Shown: positions 35,476 through 47,200 of the stretch, one piece after another
Numbering within the stretch: position 1 is the first letter of the stretch
Layout: each line of letters begins with the position of its first letter
Source of the DNA: Theristus sp. LFF4_11
Lineage: Eukaryota; Nematoda; Chromadorea; Monhysterida; Xyalidae
NCBI GenBank assembly: GCA_030248135.1
Contig: JASANC010002400.1
Location: 62,001 to 126,000, forward strand
DNA: 64,000 nt
Direction of reading: 5' to 3'
Program-made: the position numbers and the translations under genes
Notes under the pieces: generated by a model
What the model saw: only the letters and a program-made list of their open reading frames with translations
Databases searched by the model: none
Told to the model about the DNA's origin: nothing

Positions 35476-37158
35476 CGAGCCCGAAATCGGCTATTAATTT
35501 TTTTCATACAAAATTGCTTTTCCTGTGAATATTTGAATCCCATATTTTTTCTGAACCAAATACACGGGTAACGTTGCTGCGGAACGTTGGATAAAGCAAA
35601 TTGAAACAGGTCTGAAGATCGATTGTGAGAGCACAAAACAAACAGCAGTTTTTCAAGATTTTAACCAAATTTTGATTTTCAAAAAGCAATTGGTGAACAC
35701 ATTTCAACTGAACAGAAAATGAAATCTTTTTAAAACATTTTTGGCAAAAGGGGATTCTAAAAAAACAAATGGGATTGTGAATAACGGGTATCGATTCCGG
35801 CCAGTTCTGTAAAAGTAAACAAGCCTCTTTGTGTCAGATTAGCGATCTGAAAAATGAAATTGTCAAACAAGCAAGTCACGTTTGAACAATTTCATTCAAC
35901 CAGAAAAATCCAACTGAACGATTGCCTTTAACCGAGTTTTTAAAACTTAACTAACCGAAAACAAACGGGAGAGCTAATTCATTAGTTTAGAAAAAAACTT
36001 TCTAGGATTGCAAATCACGATAACAGGGTTTAAAGAATCATTTTGACTAGAATGACACCGAATCGAAAAGCTAAAAACAAACACGTTGAAAAGCACTTTC
36101 AAAAATGAGGGGTTTCGAGTAAAATGAAAGCGGAACGCTTGCCCCAAACAATAAACGGTTCAACGATGAAAGAGGCCTTGGTTAAAAATCAACACGTTTC
36201 CCGTTCAGGAAAACAAAGAATGTCGTAAGGGGTGCACCTTGCTGTTAACAAAATCGCAAACTTTTTACCCGGGCCGTGGCACGGGTCAACTCAGTCCAGA
36301 AAAAAAAAGGACAAAGGGAATAAGTAACACGATTTTAGAATAGGTTTTCGTGTCTAGAGCGTTGAAAAATCGCCGTGAAATTCCGGCAACACAACTTGGG
36401 TGTTCGTTGTGTGCACAGAACCAAGTTGTGGCACGCTGCAGGGCAGCGAGAAAGTTTGAAAAACGCGCGCGAGGGGAAAACGGCTCATATTATGCGTGAT
36501 GCGCTATCCGCTCGCTGACGCTCGCTCGCGCATCCGCATGATAGCTTCAAATAAATTTTTTGATTTTGTCATTGATTGTTTTGTTGTAGTGCAAGTCGGT
36601 CAGAGACCCATCGGAACACCTGGAACTGCTACTGCTCATGCGCGTGTTTTGTTTCCTGAACCTTCCCATTTCTGTTATTTTCAGTCCAATCCAGCACTCA
36701 GTGTGACAGTGACACATAACCCGTGTGATCACGTCAATCCCCGCACGATTTCACAGTGTGGCTTTGTGTTTCTCACCATCAATGTGCAATAATATTTATT
36801 TATTTTATTATTATCATTGCCAAAACGAGCACGACGAGACGACTTTGTTAATCGGCAAACGTGTCGCGTGTTTGCTTTTGGTTGGCCCACGCCACGACTG
36901 AGTCGGAGGTATGCAACGGGCTGCGTTCTGTGCGTTTCGAAATGGTGTGCTGGTTGGGTGAGTCAATGATTCACAGGCAACAAAACGCCGGTTACGTGCG
37001 TTGCTCTGCTCGTTTCGTACCTGTTGTACAGTCATTTTCATTCTAAATCGGATATTTTCATATTTCTCGCCAAAATCATTCACGACGATTTCAGTGCAAC
37101 CATTTTTTCTTTTGCAGGTGCGATTTACTTCCAACTTGCGGGTGACTGCAATATCAGC
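35476..37158. other. Intergenic, repeat-poor
   Basis: No convincing gene. A short block at about 36490-36540 (GCGCTATCCGCTCGCTGACG, CGCGCATCCGCATGAT) is an inverted match to 26010-26050. At 35225-35290 is a copy of the GGCTTGGCTTAGGATTAGG repeat also found at 61290 and 63830. Confidence 0.5.
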
Positions 37159-37192
37159 ATGGCAGATGAGGAGCTCCGATATGAATATGAAG
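37159..37192 (+). CDS. Possible alternative first coding exon of the Fe65 gene
   Basis: ATG at 37159 in a fair context (CAGCATGG), reading MADEELRYEYE and ending at a GTAAAT donor in phase 1. The next accepted coding exon of the Fe65 homologue (42990) needs phase 1, so this exon could splice to it as an alternative N-terminus. It is short and could equally belong to another transcript or be chance. Confidence 0.3.
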
Positions 37193-39281
37193 GTAAATAT
37201 TTTGGTATCCTGACAATGAAACGTGTAAGCTGCAAATCATGTTGATTGCTGCTGTGTTCTTTTTCCTTGATTACTTCGTACAAAAGCCAACCACATGTGT
37301 TCGAATTCATTCTCTCAGCCTCAGCCAAGACTGATTGGCCCAAACAACACACCGGTTAATGCAGTGAGATGCTCAGCCGCAAGCACTATGAACAAATCGT
37401 GTTTTTTTTGTTCATTTTTTCATTCCTTTATCACACCCATTTTGACGTTCCACAATGCATTCGTCACAAAAATGCGCATCGCGATGTTTGTTTGCATTGT
37501 CAGAAAATGTTTTCTCTGCTTCGCTCAGCTATTTTCGAGCACGCTCACCACTGATCTAAAAACCCGCAACCCAAAAGTTCACCCGACGAAACTTGATTGT
37601 CTCCTGAGATTTTTTGTGAAAACACGTAACAATAAAAGTGAGGTTAGTGGGGTAGAAACAAGAAATCGGGCAACGACGTTGGCGTGGCGCTTGGGTTGCC
37701 TTTGTGCGTGTCAGCGGTTGGTGGGGCACTACCAGTGGAGGGAGACTACAAACTGCACATTTGCAACAGAGCCACGCTGTGCAGCTCGCAACCTGCACTG
37801 CCAGTGCGGCCAACAAATGGCGCGCGCGTGTTTCAGGCTGCGATCATCACACATATTCACTCGCAGTGTGCTGACTATTGACACAAGAGCACTTTTAATG
37901 CTGACCCCCCACAGAGTGTACGGTTTCAACGTTTGACTTTGTGACTCAAGACTGAATAACCCGTGCATCAGTGACAGCTAAAATGTGCAATCATTTGAGA
38001 ATCGCTGTGTGTATTTCTCGAGTTGAATGGACGCGCCGGACTGGTTTGGCGCGTTTATGTTGCACGTCGACGGGGCACTATCTGCTGCGCTCGCTGCACC
38101 AGATCACAGTAGCACGCAGAGACAATCGCACAATCGTTGTTGTGTCTTTTGTAGCGCGTAGCACGTTTTATTTGCAGACGCTTGAACGTGAACACTCGCT
38201 GAGTATCTTGATCTGCATACCATCGCTCAGATTTGCTGCACAACATTTGTGACTGAATTTCATAAACTTTTATCAGATACAAAATAAAATCGGTTTTTTA
38301 GTGATGCTACAACCTGTAACTTGGTGAAAATGAACCACCGTCATATTTATTTTACCTGCTGATCGCATCAACCTTCGCGACCCATGCTATTTGTTTGCAA
38401 ATCGTTATTTCAAGTTTACTTTTAATAACACGATGGCGGAAAATGCTTTCACACCAGATTAGAGGAAATCGTTTGGTTGGTCTTTCTTCTGGTACAGTTG
38501 TTTGCTCACGTTTCTATTACTATTAATAAACAACCAGTGCTCAATTTCTGTATTTTTGAGTTCTTGAATCTTTTTATTGAAAAATGTGACCGCAACCGTC
38601 TTCCCGCTGCTGGACAACAACTCTCACAAAATACGGTAAATGTTGAAGTTGATCTGAACTAAATGCTGTTGTTGATACGTGTTGTTTGTTTGAATGAGAT
38701 TGCTTTTGCCAGGTTAGCTATGATAAGCTTAGATCATTCAATCTGCAGATAATATACCAATTTTTTTTCTTCTTGTGGCAAGGTTGGGTTTGGTTTTTTG
38801 GTGTGAACCGGAGCTTTCTTCAACTCAATACCTCGAACCAAGTTGTCTTTCGTTCAGTTTCCGATACAGTGCGTGTCTCGTTTCCTATTTTCAGCAAATA
38901 TGCTTCGTGTATTAAAAGCACACCGGAATTGGTATTATGCTGTTTTTTCTCATTTCACTCGAGCGAGTCTGGCACGCACGCACGCACTGGTCATTTGATT
39001 AGCTGAGCGATTGCTTTAGCTGCCGCTGCTAACACGCGTGTGGCTTGATGTGAGCGCCGTGCGGCTTTACTTGCTGTAGTGCTACACGTTATGCACACTG
39101 CTGCCGTTGTTAGTTACCATATGCCTCATACCTTAACGTTCCGTGTTTATGCATGCTTGTTGCCTTCTTTTTGCTCATGAGCTCCAATGTAAAATGATGA
39201 ACATGAAAGCGGACGCACGCACACGAGCTTCGTGCTGCTGCTGCTAGAATGCCGCCGTGGCCTCTCTGTCAGTTCATTTTG

Positions 39282-39458
39282 TCAACCAGCACAGTCATCA
39301 TCAAAGGGTTCTATCTCCAGAATCATACCTTTCTTCATGTTTGCCCATGGAACGTCGTAATCCTTTACACTTGAGGACTTCTTTTTGAAATACAGACCGT
39401 ATGTGATGTTGGACATGTGCTCACACAACAGTTGCAGCCGGTTTTGAAAGTGCTGCAT
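39282..39458 (-). CDS. Hypothetical small ORF
   Basis: 58 codons from ATG at 39458: MQHFQNRLQLLCEHMSNITY ... VPWANMKKGMILEIEPFDDD, TGA stop. Composition looks protein-like and it is not in a repeat, but there is no recognised family and no splice evidence. It lies in the region upstream of (or in a long first intron of) the Fe65 homologue, on the opposite strand. Confidence 0.3.
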   Translation of the reverse strand: MQHFQNRLQLLCEHMSNITYGLYFKKKSSSVKDYDVPWANMKKGMILEIEPFDDDCAG

Positions 39459-41266
39459 TTTCGTGTGCAACACGATCGCGACGCGTCACACAGGTCTCCT
39501 GTCACTCAGTGCTCATACGCACATGCGCAAGATGAGAGTGCTTTGCCTCCTAGAGTCACGCATCGTATTTTGTTCTGCTGTTGCGACTGCCGTAAAATGC
39601 CGCGCAAGGTGTACACACATGTACACGCGTATTGTTGTCGGCTGTAAGTGTGCCAGCAGTAAGCAATGCTGCGCTGGGCTGGTCGTGCTAACGAGCTTGC
39701 ATTTCAGGCGGTGCATTAGCTTCGATTGCCTCCAAGTGATGAGATGCGTCATGCGTTTATGCACTTCGCTAGGCCGGCTGGCACAAGGAGCCGGTGCGCA
39801 GTTCGCTTGCTGCCAAAGTGCTGTGTGTGTGCCACTTGTTGGGCGGCAGAAAACTGGTTACAAACAGTGTGCATGTGCACGATTAGCAACAGTTCTCAAC
39901 ACGAGCGTCATCCACTCGGCCATGCCATTCTGTGTGTGTCCGTATGCGTCCCATTGCATGCCCAATGAGTTACAACACTTTGATTCAGTTACGTTTGTCC
40001 ATTCGTCTGCTGGTGAACGCTGTGCGCAAAATGGTTTCGCTTCCTTCATGTCACTCTCACAGTCTGATGCTGCTACTTTTCCTCCGTTCCATTGTGCTTA
40101 CATTTCCGATATGTGGTTTCCTTTTAGACCCAGAAAAGTGTGAAAGCTCAATTTTGAAAAGCACAGCCTGGTTCGGAACTGCCCTGCAATGCTGCTAGTT
40201 CTGTCATGCATTCAAAGTAGCGAGCTGCAATAATACTGTGATACTTCACTGACCGTTTAATGGGGCGGCTGTTAACGCGAAGTAAAAGTGACGAATGTTG
40301 AATATGTTCAGCATTGTTACATGCTGCCTTCAACATGGGCCCCGCTGTGCCTTCAGCTTTGTAGCGTTTTTTAGACCACATACAATTCAGTCAAGAAAAC
40401 ATTCTGAAAGTTATAAAAACCGTTGCATGTAGGTTGATCTGTGTTGCTTTGAGCAAAAAACGCGGTGCTATGAAATCGAGTCGAATAATCTATCTTCCTT
40501 CGTAAAGCAGTAGAAATAAGAATTTCTACGTGAGTCGCGTGTCCACCACTCGTTTTTCCTGTTTTTTACAGCAAATAAAATATGACAGCACCAGCGTCAG
40601 TGCATGGTGGCTGGTTCAAATATAGCTTGAATTGATGCCAGTCAGACGCGACATGTTGCTCTAATGCATGCACAGGCACAGCGGTGTGTCTCAGTGTGCA
40701 GCTGGCCTATTCGATCAAAAACAGAAGGCAGACCGCAGCAAGCCTGCCTGCACAGTCAGCTGTATTGTTTTGTGCTTGTTGCTGCTTGACAGAGACAAGC
40801 GTATCGTCAATTGATTGCCTGTTCATGAGATACAGCTCTTGCGTTTGCGTGCTACATGCGCTTCTTGTATGCGCTATCTGCAGCACATTTTTTTCATTAT
40901 TCGATAAAAAAAAACTTGCGGCTATCATTCGGCGATGCCAACGAGGAACGCAAACGCATACGGGCGCTGCTCGCTTGTCTGCACTGCGATACGGTTTTTT
41001 ATTGCCTGACATTTCTGCTGCTGCTTTAATCGGCACAGTAGAACGTTTTGTTTTTCGATTTTGCGTCCGCGTTAACTTTGCAGCAGTGCAATCCAGAGAT
41101 AAAGCTCGTTGCTGAGTGCACTGTGTGCCTGTTGACTGTTATCAGAGGCGAGGCAACTGTTTGATGAAACTCTGTTGGCAGCTTCGCTGGTTGTGTGATG
41201 CAATGGTGCCCGTCAGAAACGATTAACGCGCGTTAAGCTGAGTCGAGTGTGAGCACAGAGGGTGAC

Positions 41267-44200
41267 ATGAGCGAGGCGCCTGCTGAGCATAGTGCACCAA
41301 CACCAACGACAGCCAGTGACACGTCGACATGTCCACTGGCCGGGCAACCTACGCAACAGCAGTCGATTGACCCGTGGTTCTTGCATCAGTTTGTCCTCAG
41401 CAGTCCCACCGCCGTGCACCGCTGCGACTTTGGTCTGTTCTGTGAGAAATTCTGTTCCATTTTGTTTCTGTCTGTCTAATGCAAGTTGCAAGTTGATACG
41501 CACTTTTGTCAACCATTTGTGCAGTGTTCGTTCTCTCTGCTTGTGCCGTTCAATCTTGTCGTTTTACCCTGTTGTTCCCTCCCTGTCGCTGAGGTGTGTT
41601 GTTTGATGAGCATGTCTGTGAACGTTTATCGTTTCAAATCTCGGTCCTTTACAAGCCATGTCGTCTGTTATTTCTGTTTTTCATCAGTTGATTGTTTTGT
41701 TGTGCTTGATTATTTGTCTGCATGTCCCGTTTTCCGTCGTTTTTTGCTTACTTTGTCCGTGCGGTTGAGTCATTGCTTTTTGTGTTGTTTTTGGCAGCCG
41801 AAAGGCCCACGGAAGCGATCGGAGGGAAGCTTCGTGTGATAATGAAATGAACGCAGCAGACCGCACTGCGAGCCGCCGTAAACCTGCAGACGGGCATCGA
41901 AATGTGTTTGGTCGTTTTTAGCGCTCCAGACTGGGTCGTTGTTGTTTCGCTCAAACCGCCTCTGCAAAATGCGGCGTGTCTAGTTTTTTAAAAGTGCCTC
42001 TCGGTTTTTGCTGTTGTTGTTTGTAGAATTGTTGTTCCAAGTTTTTTGTTTCGGTGATGAATGTCGTGAATAGGGTTGGCAAAATACCGTTTTTTTCAAA
42101 TCGTGGTAAAAAAACCTGTATTTTTACCGGTAAAATTACGGTAATTTTACCGGAAAAAAACGAAAGCCAAAAAGTTGTAAAAACCCACATATTTTTTGCA
42201 GCCGACTTTAATTGAACCAGGATTTGTGAAAACAACTTTCAGAATGCTTTGTTCAAAATATCGTGCACCAACAAAGTAAATAAATTATGTTTGGGCTTGA
42301 AAACCCAAAAGGTCAGCAATAAATCGAAAATTATCTTTTGCTCAATCGTTTATATTCCACCAATTACACAGGAAAAAACCACAGCGTTTTCTCGGGACAG
42401 TCCTTGGTCACAATAGACGAACACAGTTTGCTGCAATAACGCAATTAAACCGAATTTAGAGTCAGTTCAGATCAAAAAGAAAACAAATCAGTAATTGCGT
42501 GAGAAAGACAATTTTGAGCGACATTTGGAATTTTTGAAATTTTCAGCTCAGCTCGGCAGCTCCAGCCGATTCTTGCACCTCGCTTAACAGTTCTTTCAAA
42601 ACATCAGTGTCAATTTCGTCATCATATTTTTCTTGGTCACAGATTTTCTCATTTTCTCATCAAAAATGATATAAAAACTCAGGGTCCGAAATTGAAAAAA
42701 ACCGGAAAAATACGAAAAAAACCGGAAAAATACAGAAACGGTCTTTTTCCCGTTTTTTTCAAGGCACCAATTTTTGCCCTGGTAAAAAAACGCGTATAAA
42801 TACGTGTTTTTTTACCGGTAAAAAAACCGGTATTTTTACCATGCCAACCCTAGTCGTGAATCGTAGTTCTGTGTTGCAATCGGTAGTTTATCATACGGTT
42901 CTCCAATATTTTTAAAGTTATGACCCACTTTTTAAAACTATTCAACTGAAACTGAAATTCATTCATGAATGTATTGTTTTTGTTTGCAGACGAGTTCACA
43001 TTCGAGAATCCGAACTTTGCCAGCGATCACCAGCATCAAGCGCGCGTACACGAGAGCGCAACAGACTCAACCACATCGACGTCAACGTCAACCTCCGAGT
43101 GCACCGTCGTCAACAACACCGCCAGTCGCACGCCACGTGCTCGCCGTCGCTATGCTGAGTTTGACGCCCGCGAGATGGGCGTGCCGCCGGTGAGCCCGAC
43201 GCAGCAGACAGCCGAGAATCACACAGCCACTGCCGACTCACTGCTGCACTCGTTCAACGCGCAGTTTGCAGCCACTGCACCGGACGCATCGAACGTTGCT
43301 TGCCGTGGTGATCATAGGTCGGGCAACATGAGCGTCGACTACTCACCGCAGGACTTCCAACGCAACCTGGCAGCGATCAACGACGCCGCCGCCACCGGCC
43401 ACATGTACACGGGCGTCCGGGTGCGTCATGAGGACGACGGCACGACCGTGATGACCGAACACAGGGACCCGTACTCGTTCTACTGGCAACTCGACAAAAT
43501 CAGACAGATGGAGCAACAGGCACAGCAGCAGCAGCCTGCAGCGCCGCCCGTGCCGCCACCGCCGCAACGACACTCGCAGGTGGACAACATCATCGAGGAG
43601 ACCATTGTCACCGATAATGCGTACGTTCAGTTGTTGTGTGCACGAGCGACACTGTCGAACATGAACGTTGATGTTGCGTTGCGTTTGTTGCAGTCAAGTG
43701 CAGTCGCCAGACAGCGGCATCCACGTCGAGATGTACTCGAAGGCGCAGCAGCTGGACGAACAGCCGTCGCCGCGGCGTCTGCCCCGGGCGATCGTCGAGA
43801 AAACACAAGGTGCACTGCGCTGCGCCAATCACCAATTGGCTTTCTCATTTTAAAAAAAAGGTTTCGTTTTATAAAAGAAATCATTCAATAAACAGCCATT
43901 GAGCTTTAAAAAACTTTCGTTCAGACACTGATGACTATCGCCATTACTGGCACGTGGATGCGGTAAGTGGCTGCATTTTCGCTGCGTTTTTATCTGAAAT
44001 TTCAGCTTCTCAGTTCTTATCGTTGTTTTCTTTCTTGTAATATTTTATTTCCACTGGTTCCGGCACATCCCAACCAATCAATAACGATGCGCAAAACTCT
44101 ATATATCATCAGAATATGACCTTTTCAATAAAAAGCTGATTTTTCCCATTAACTTCTGCTATCCTATGTTTCATATTGAATTTCACCTGAAAAAGTGGCG

Positions 44201-47200
44201 CACGCCACAGCCGAAAGCTTTAGCTATAGTACATTCAGCCAATAACAGCATAGCAACAGAGTGCGCATTGTTGATTGGTTGGTTGCAGCTGCGTCGCGAC
44301 GCAGACGTGCAAGTTGTGCCGGAGCCAGCCCCAAAAATACTCGAGCCAATCATTGTGCAGCCTCCACCACCACCGCCACCACCAGTGATCATACAACAGC
44401 AGCCGGTCATTGAGGAGCGTGCGTTCAAGCAGACAACCACGAAACGACAGATCGAAAATGACACTGCCCAGGAAGAGTACGTCCCAGTGAACACTCTTTG
44501 TGCTGTTGTGACTCAGTTGATCACCATCAGGTTATCACTTATCATTATTTCAGAGAAGGCCCGATTGGATCAAAGGTATGCCCGCTTGTTTGCTTTGCTT
44601 GTTTATTTTATTGTTTTTTTTGGTGGCGCGATTGATTTTGATTTCACTCTGTGTGAATCATGTTTTTGGAATATCGATTTGGAGTAAGTAACTGTCGAGG
44701 ATTGGAGGTGAAAGCTGGCGGTGGTCAGAAGAACATGATCCCATGTTGTCAGCGTTTTTCATTGGTGACAATTGAAAAGCTAAAAACTACTGCCCGCGTA
44801 GCGGAACCCCGTGATTTTTGGTGAACTTCAATGTTGATACAGTGTTCGTGTGTGCTTTTTGCGCGGTGTCTCGTTTCATGCGTGGACTGATGTCCGGTTT
44901 TGTAGCTCGTAAACATAGGTGGCTAACTAGCTGAGAGATGTGGCGACCGGCCAGAGGTGGAACGAATGCAGTGAAAAATGTGGTGTCGATAGTTTATGGG
45001 TGTGGGTGCGGCGGCGAACAATGGAAACAACGGGATCGAGTTTGACAACACGCGCGCGTGTGTGTCTGCGTTGCAATGTCGTTCGTGATGGATGACGGCC
45101 GTTTTCGTCCTTCCATGCAATCGTTGCGTCGTTCCGTCTTCTTTCTCATCACTTGCATTGCCGTTGCTCTGCCTCTGTTTTGGTTCACTCACTGCTGAAT
45201 ATGGATGAACTCCACAAAAACGAAGTGATCCGTTTGGAGTGAGCCTTTCGATACTGTAACATGCTGTGATGCGTATGGCGTTATGCTCTGTTGTGCCCAT
45301 ATGAATGCACTTATCCGGCGCACACACACGTGCATTGATACTGAATTGGAACCCGACGCCCGTACATTTCGGGTTGTTGTATGTTTGTATTTTTGCTGTT
45401 TGCACTCGCTTGCTGCGTTTTTGGTTGCAGCTTCGCTGCGCAGCGCAGTGCACATTTTTGTGTGCGATATGGCCAGCGATGCGGTGCCATTATAATCGGA
45501 CGCACACGCGTGCCTGCACGCACTCAACCCCTGAAACACAGGCACTGCCCGTTTCTGCATATTGCCCATTTCCATATTCTCTGATTTTTCTCCGTTGGTG
45601 TTTCGCTTGTGCGTGCGACAAAGTAAGCCGTTTCGAATGGAACTTGGCTGCTTCGGACATGCTGACGCCTTGACAGTGGCCGTTGAGAGCAGCAAACTGC
45701 CAGCAAGACGCAAACACTGAAAATCGCCGTGGTGCTCGAGGCGCCGATAAGTTTTGCTGGTTCGGTCGGCTCGTTTATCGTGCATTGTGTTGTGCGCGTC
45801 TCTGGTGGCTCGTCTTGCGACATGATCCGCGAGCGTGCGACAACAACAAACTGTTGCTGCCGTGGCTGTTGCTCTGATATGCGGCACTCTGTAGCGGCGC
45901 TACTGTTGCCAAACAGTTTGAGACAGTTGCGCAGTTGTGTTGGTTCGCACAATGTCACTTTGAGGCGTTTTCCAGTGGCAGCCGTGATTTGCTGTGATGC
46001 CGCTGAGGCAACGACAAAACGCCTCTGTTCCGTGGCAATGCCAATGGACGCTGCTCTACTCGCTAATTATGGCCATGTGTGTCCAAGGGCAAGGCAATAC
46101 AAGTTTAGACGGACAGAGCTGAGCTCCCTTTGAAGACGTGCATAGTTGGTCTGAGGTCGCAATCGAATTTCATGTGCCGCCAGCGCATCACACATTCACA
46201 GTGTACCAAGAGCCGAAACAGCAAATGCGTGCTGCGCAAGGCGAAATCTTTTTAAACGGCGGCGCTGGATTAGATGTGCGCCGCGTGCATGTCCGCCAGT
46301 GGTAACCAATTTTGACTTGCATTGCACACTGACTGACACTCTGTCCGTCCGTTTTGACGCTGATTTCGACTGCGTCTCTGCGGCCTCGCCTGACAACGTG
46401 ATCCCACATTATGCCGATGCTGCTACTGCCGCGCTCCATATCCATGTACAGTCTGAGCATACTACCGCACGTGCTAAACGTTATGTCATACGCAGAAAGC
46501 TGAGTACAGCATTCGTATGTTTTCAACTTCTTTCATGTAAGTAACCCATCGCCCGCTTCTAAGACAACATTCATTTGGGATTAACTAAATCGTGTGTAGT
46601 TTCACTTTCCGTCGTTGTGGTGTATGATAAGACAAACGACGCCGATAACTAACTACGCAAAGGCAAAACTGAATTTGTCAAATGTTCATTTCATTTGTCC
46701 TTGCTGTTTTGCGAACCATTATTGTGCAATGGTCGCGTCAAACTGGAGTAATTGACGTAACATTGTAACATTTTTTGGAGACGCTGTGGCTGCTGTCGGC
46801 TTCAACTGAGTTTTATAGCATTATCATTGTTTTTGCGGTTTCAGTTTGACTGAGGTCGTAAAAAATGCTTTTGCAGAGCGAATGCAGGCCCACTGTTGTT
46901 CTATTGCACTAATAAATCGTCGATTATTCCGCTTATTTGGACTCGCATAATCTATAGCCGGTGCAGTGTGGTGTTGTGTGCTTTTTGGGTGGCGTACATA
47001 TGCGACTTTGGTGTTCTGAGTTGATGGCGCGCTGGCTGCTGTTTGCGAGCACCACTGCTGGGCGACGAGTTGTGACACCGCTGTTGCCACCGCCACAGCC
47101 ATGACCACGCTCTACCATGTGCTTGTCTATATTTCTGATGCAATCTTGGTACGTCACACCTGCGTGCACTGTCATCGTTTCTGTCCATGGGCACATCTCG

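Noticed and set aside
45189..45887. 232-codon minus-strand ORF inside the Fe65 region
   Set aside because: No motif, overlaps several long plus-strand frames, low-complexity Cys/His/Arg content; a chance frame in GC-richer intron.
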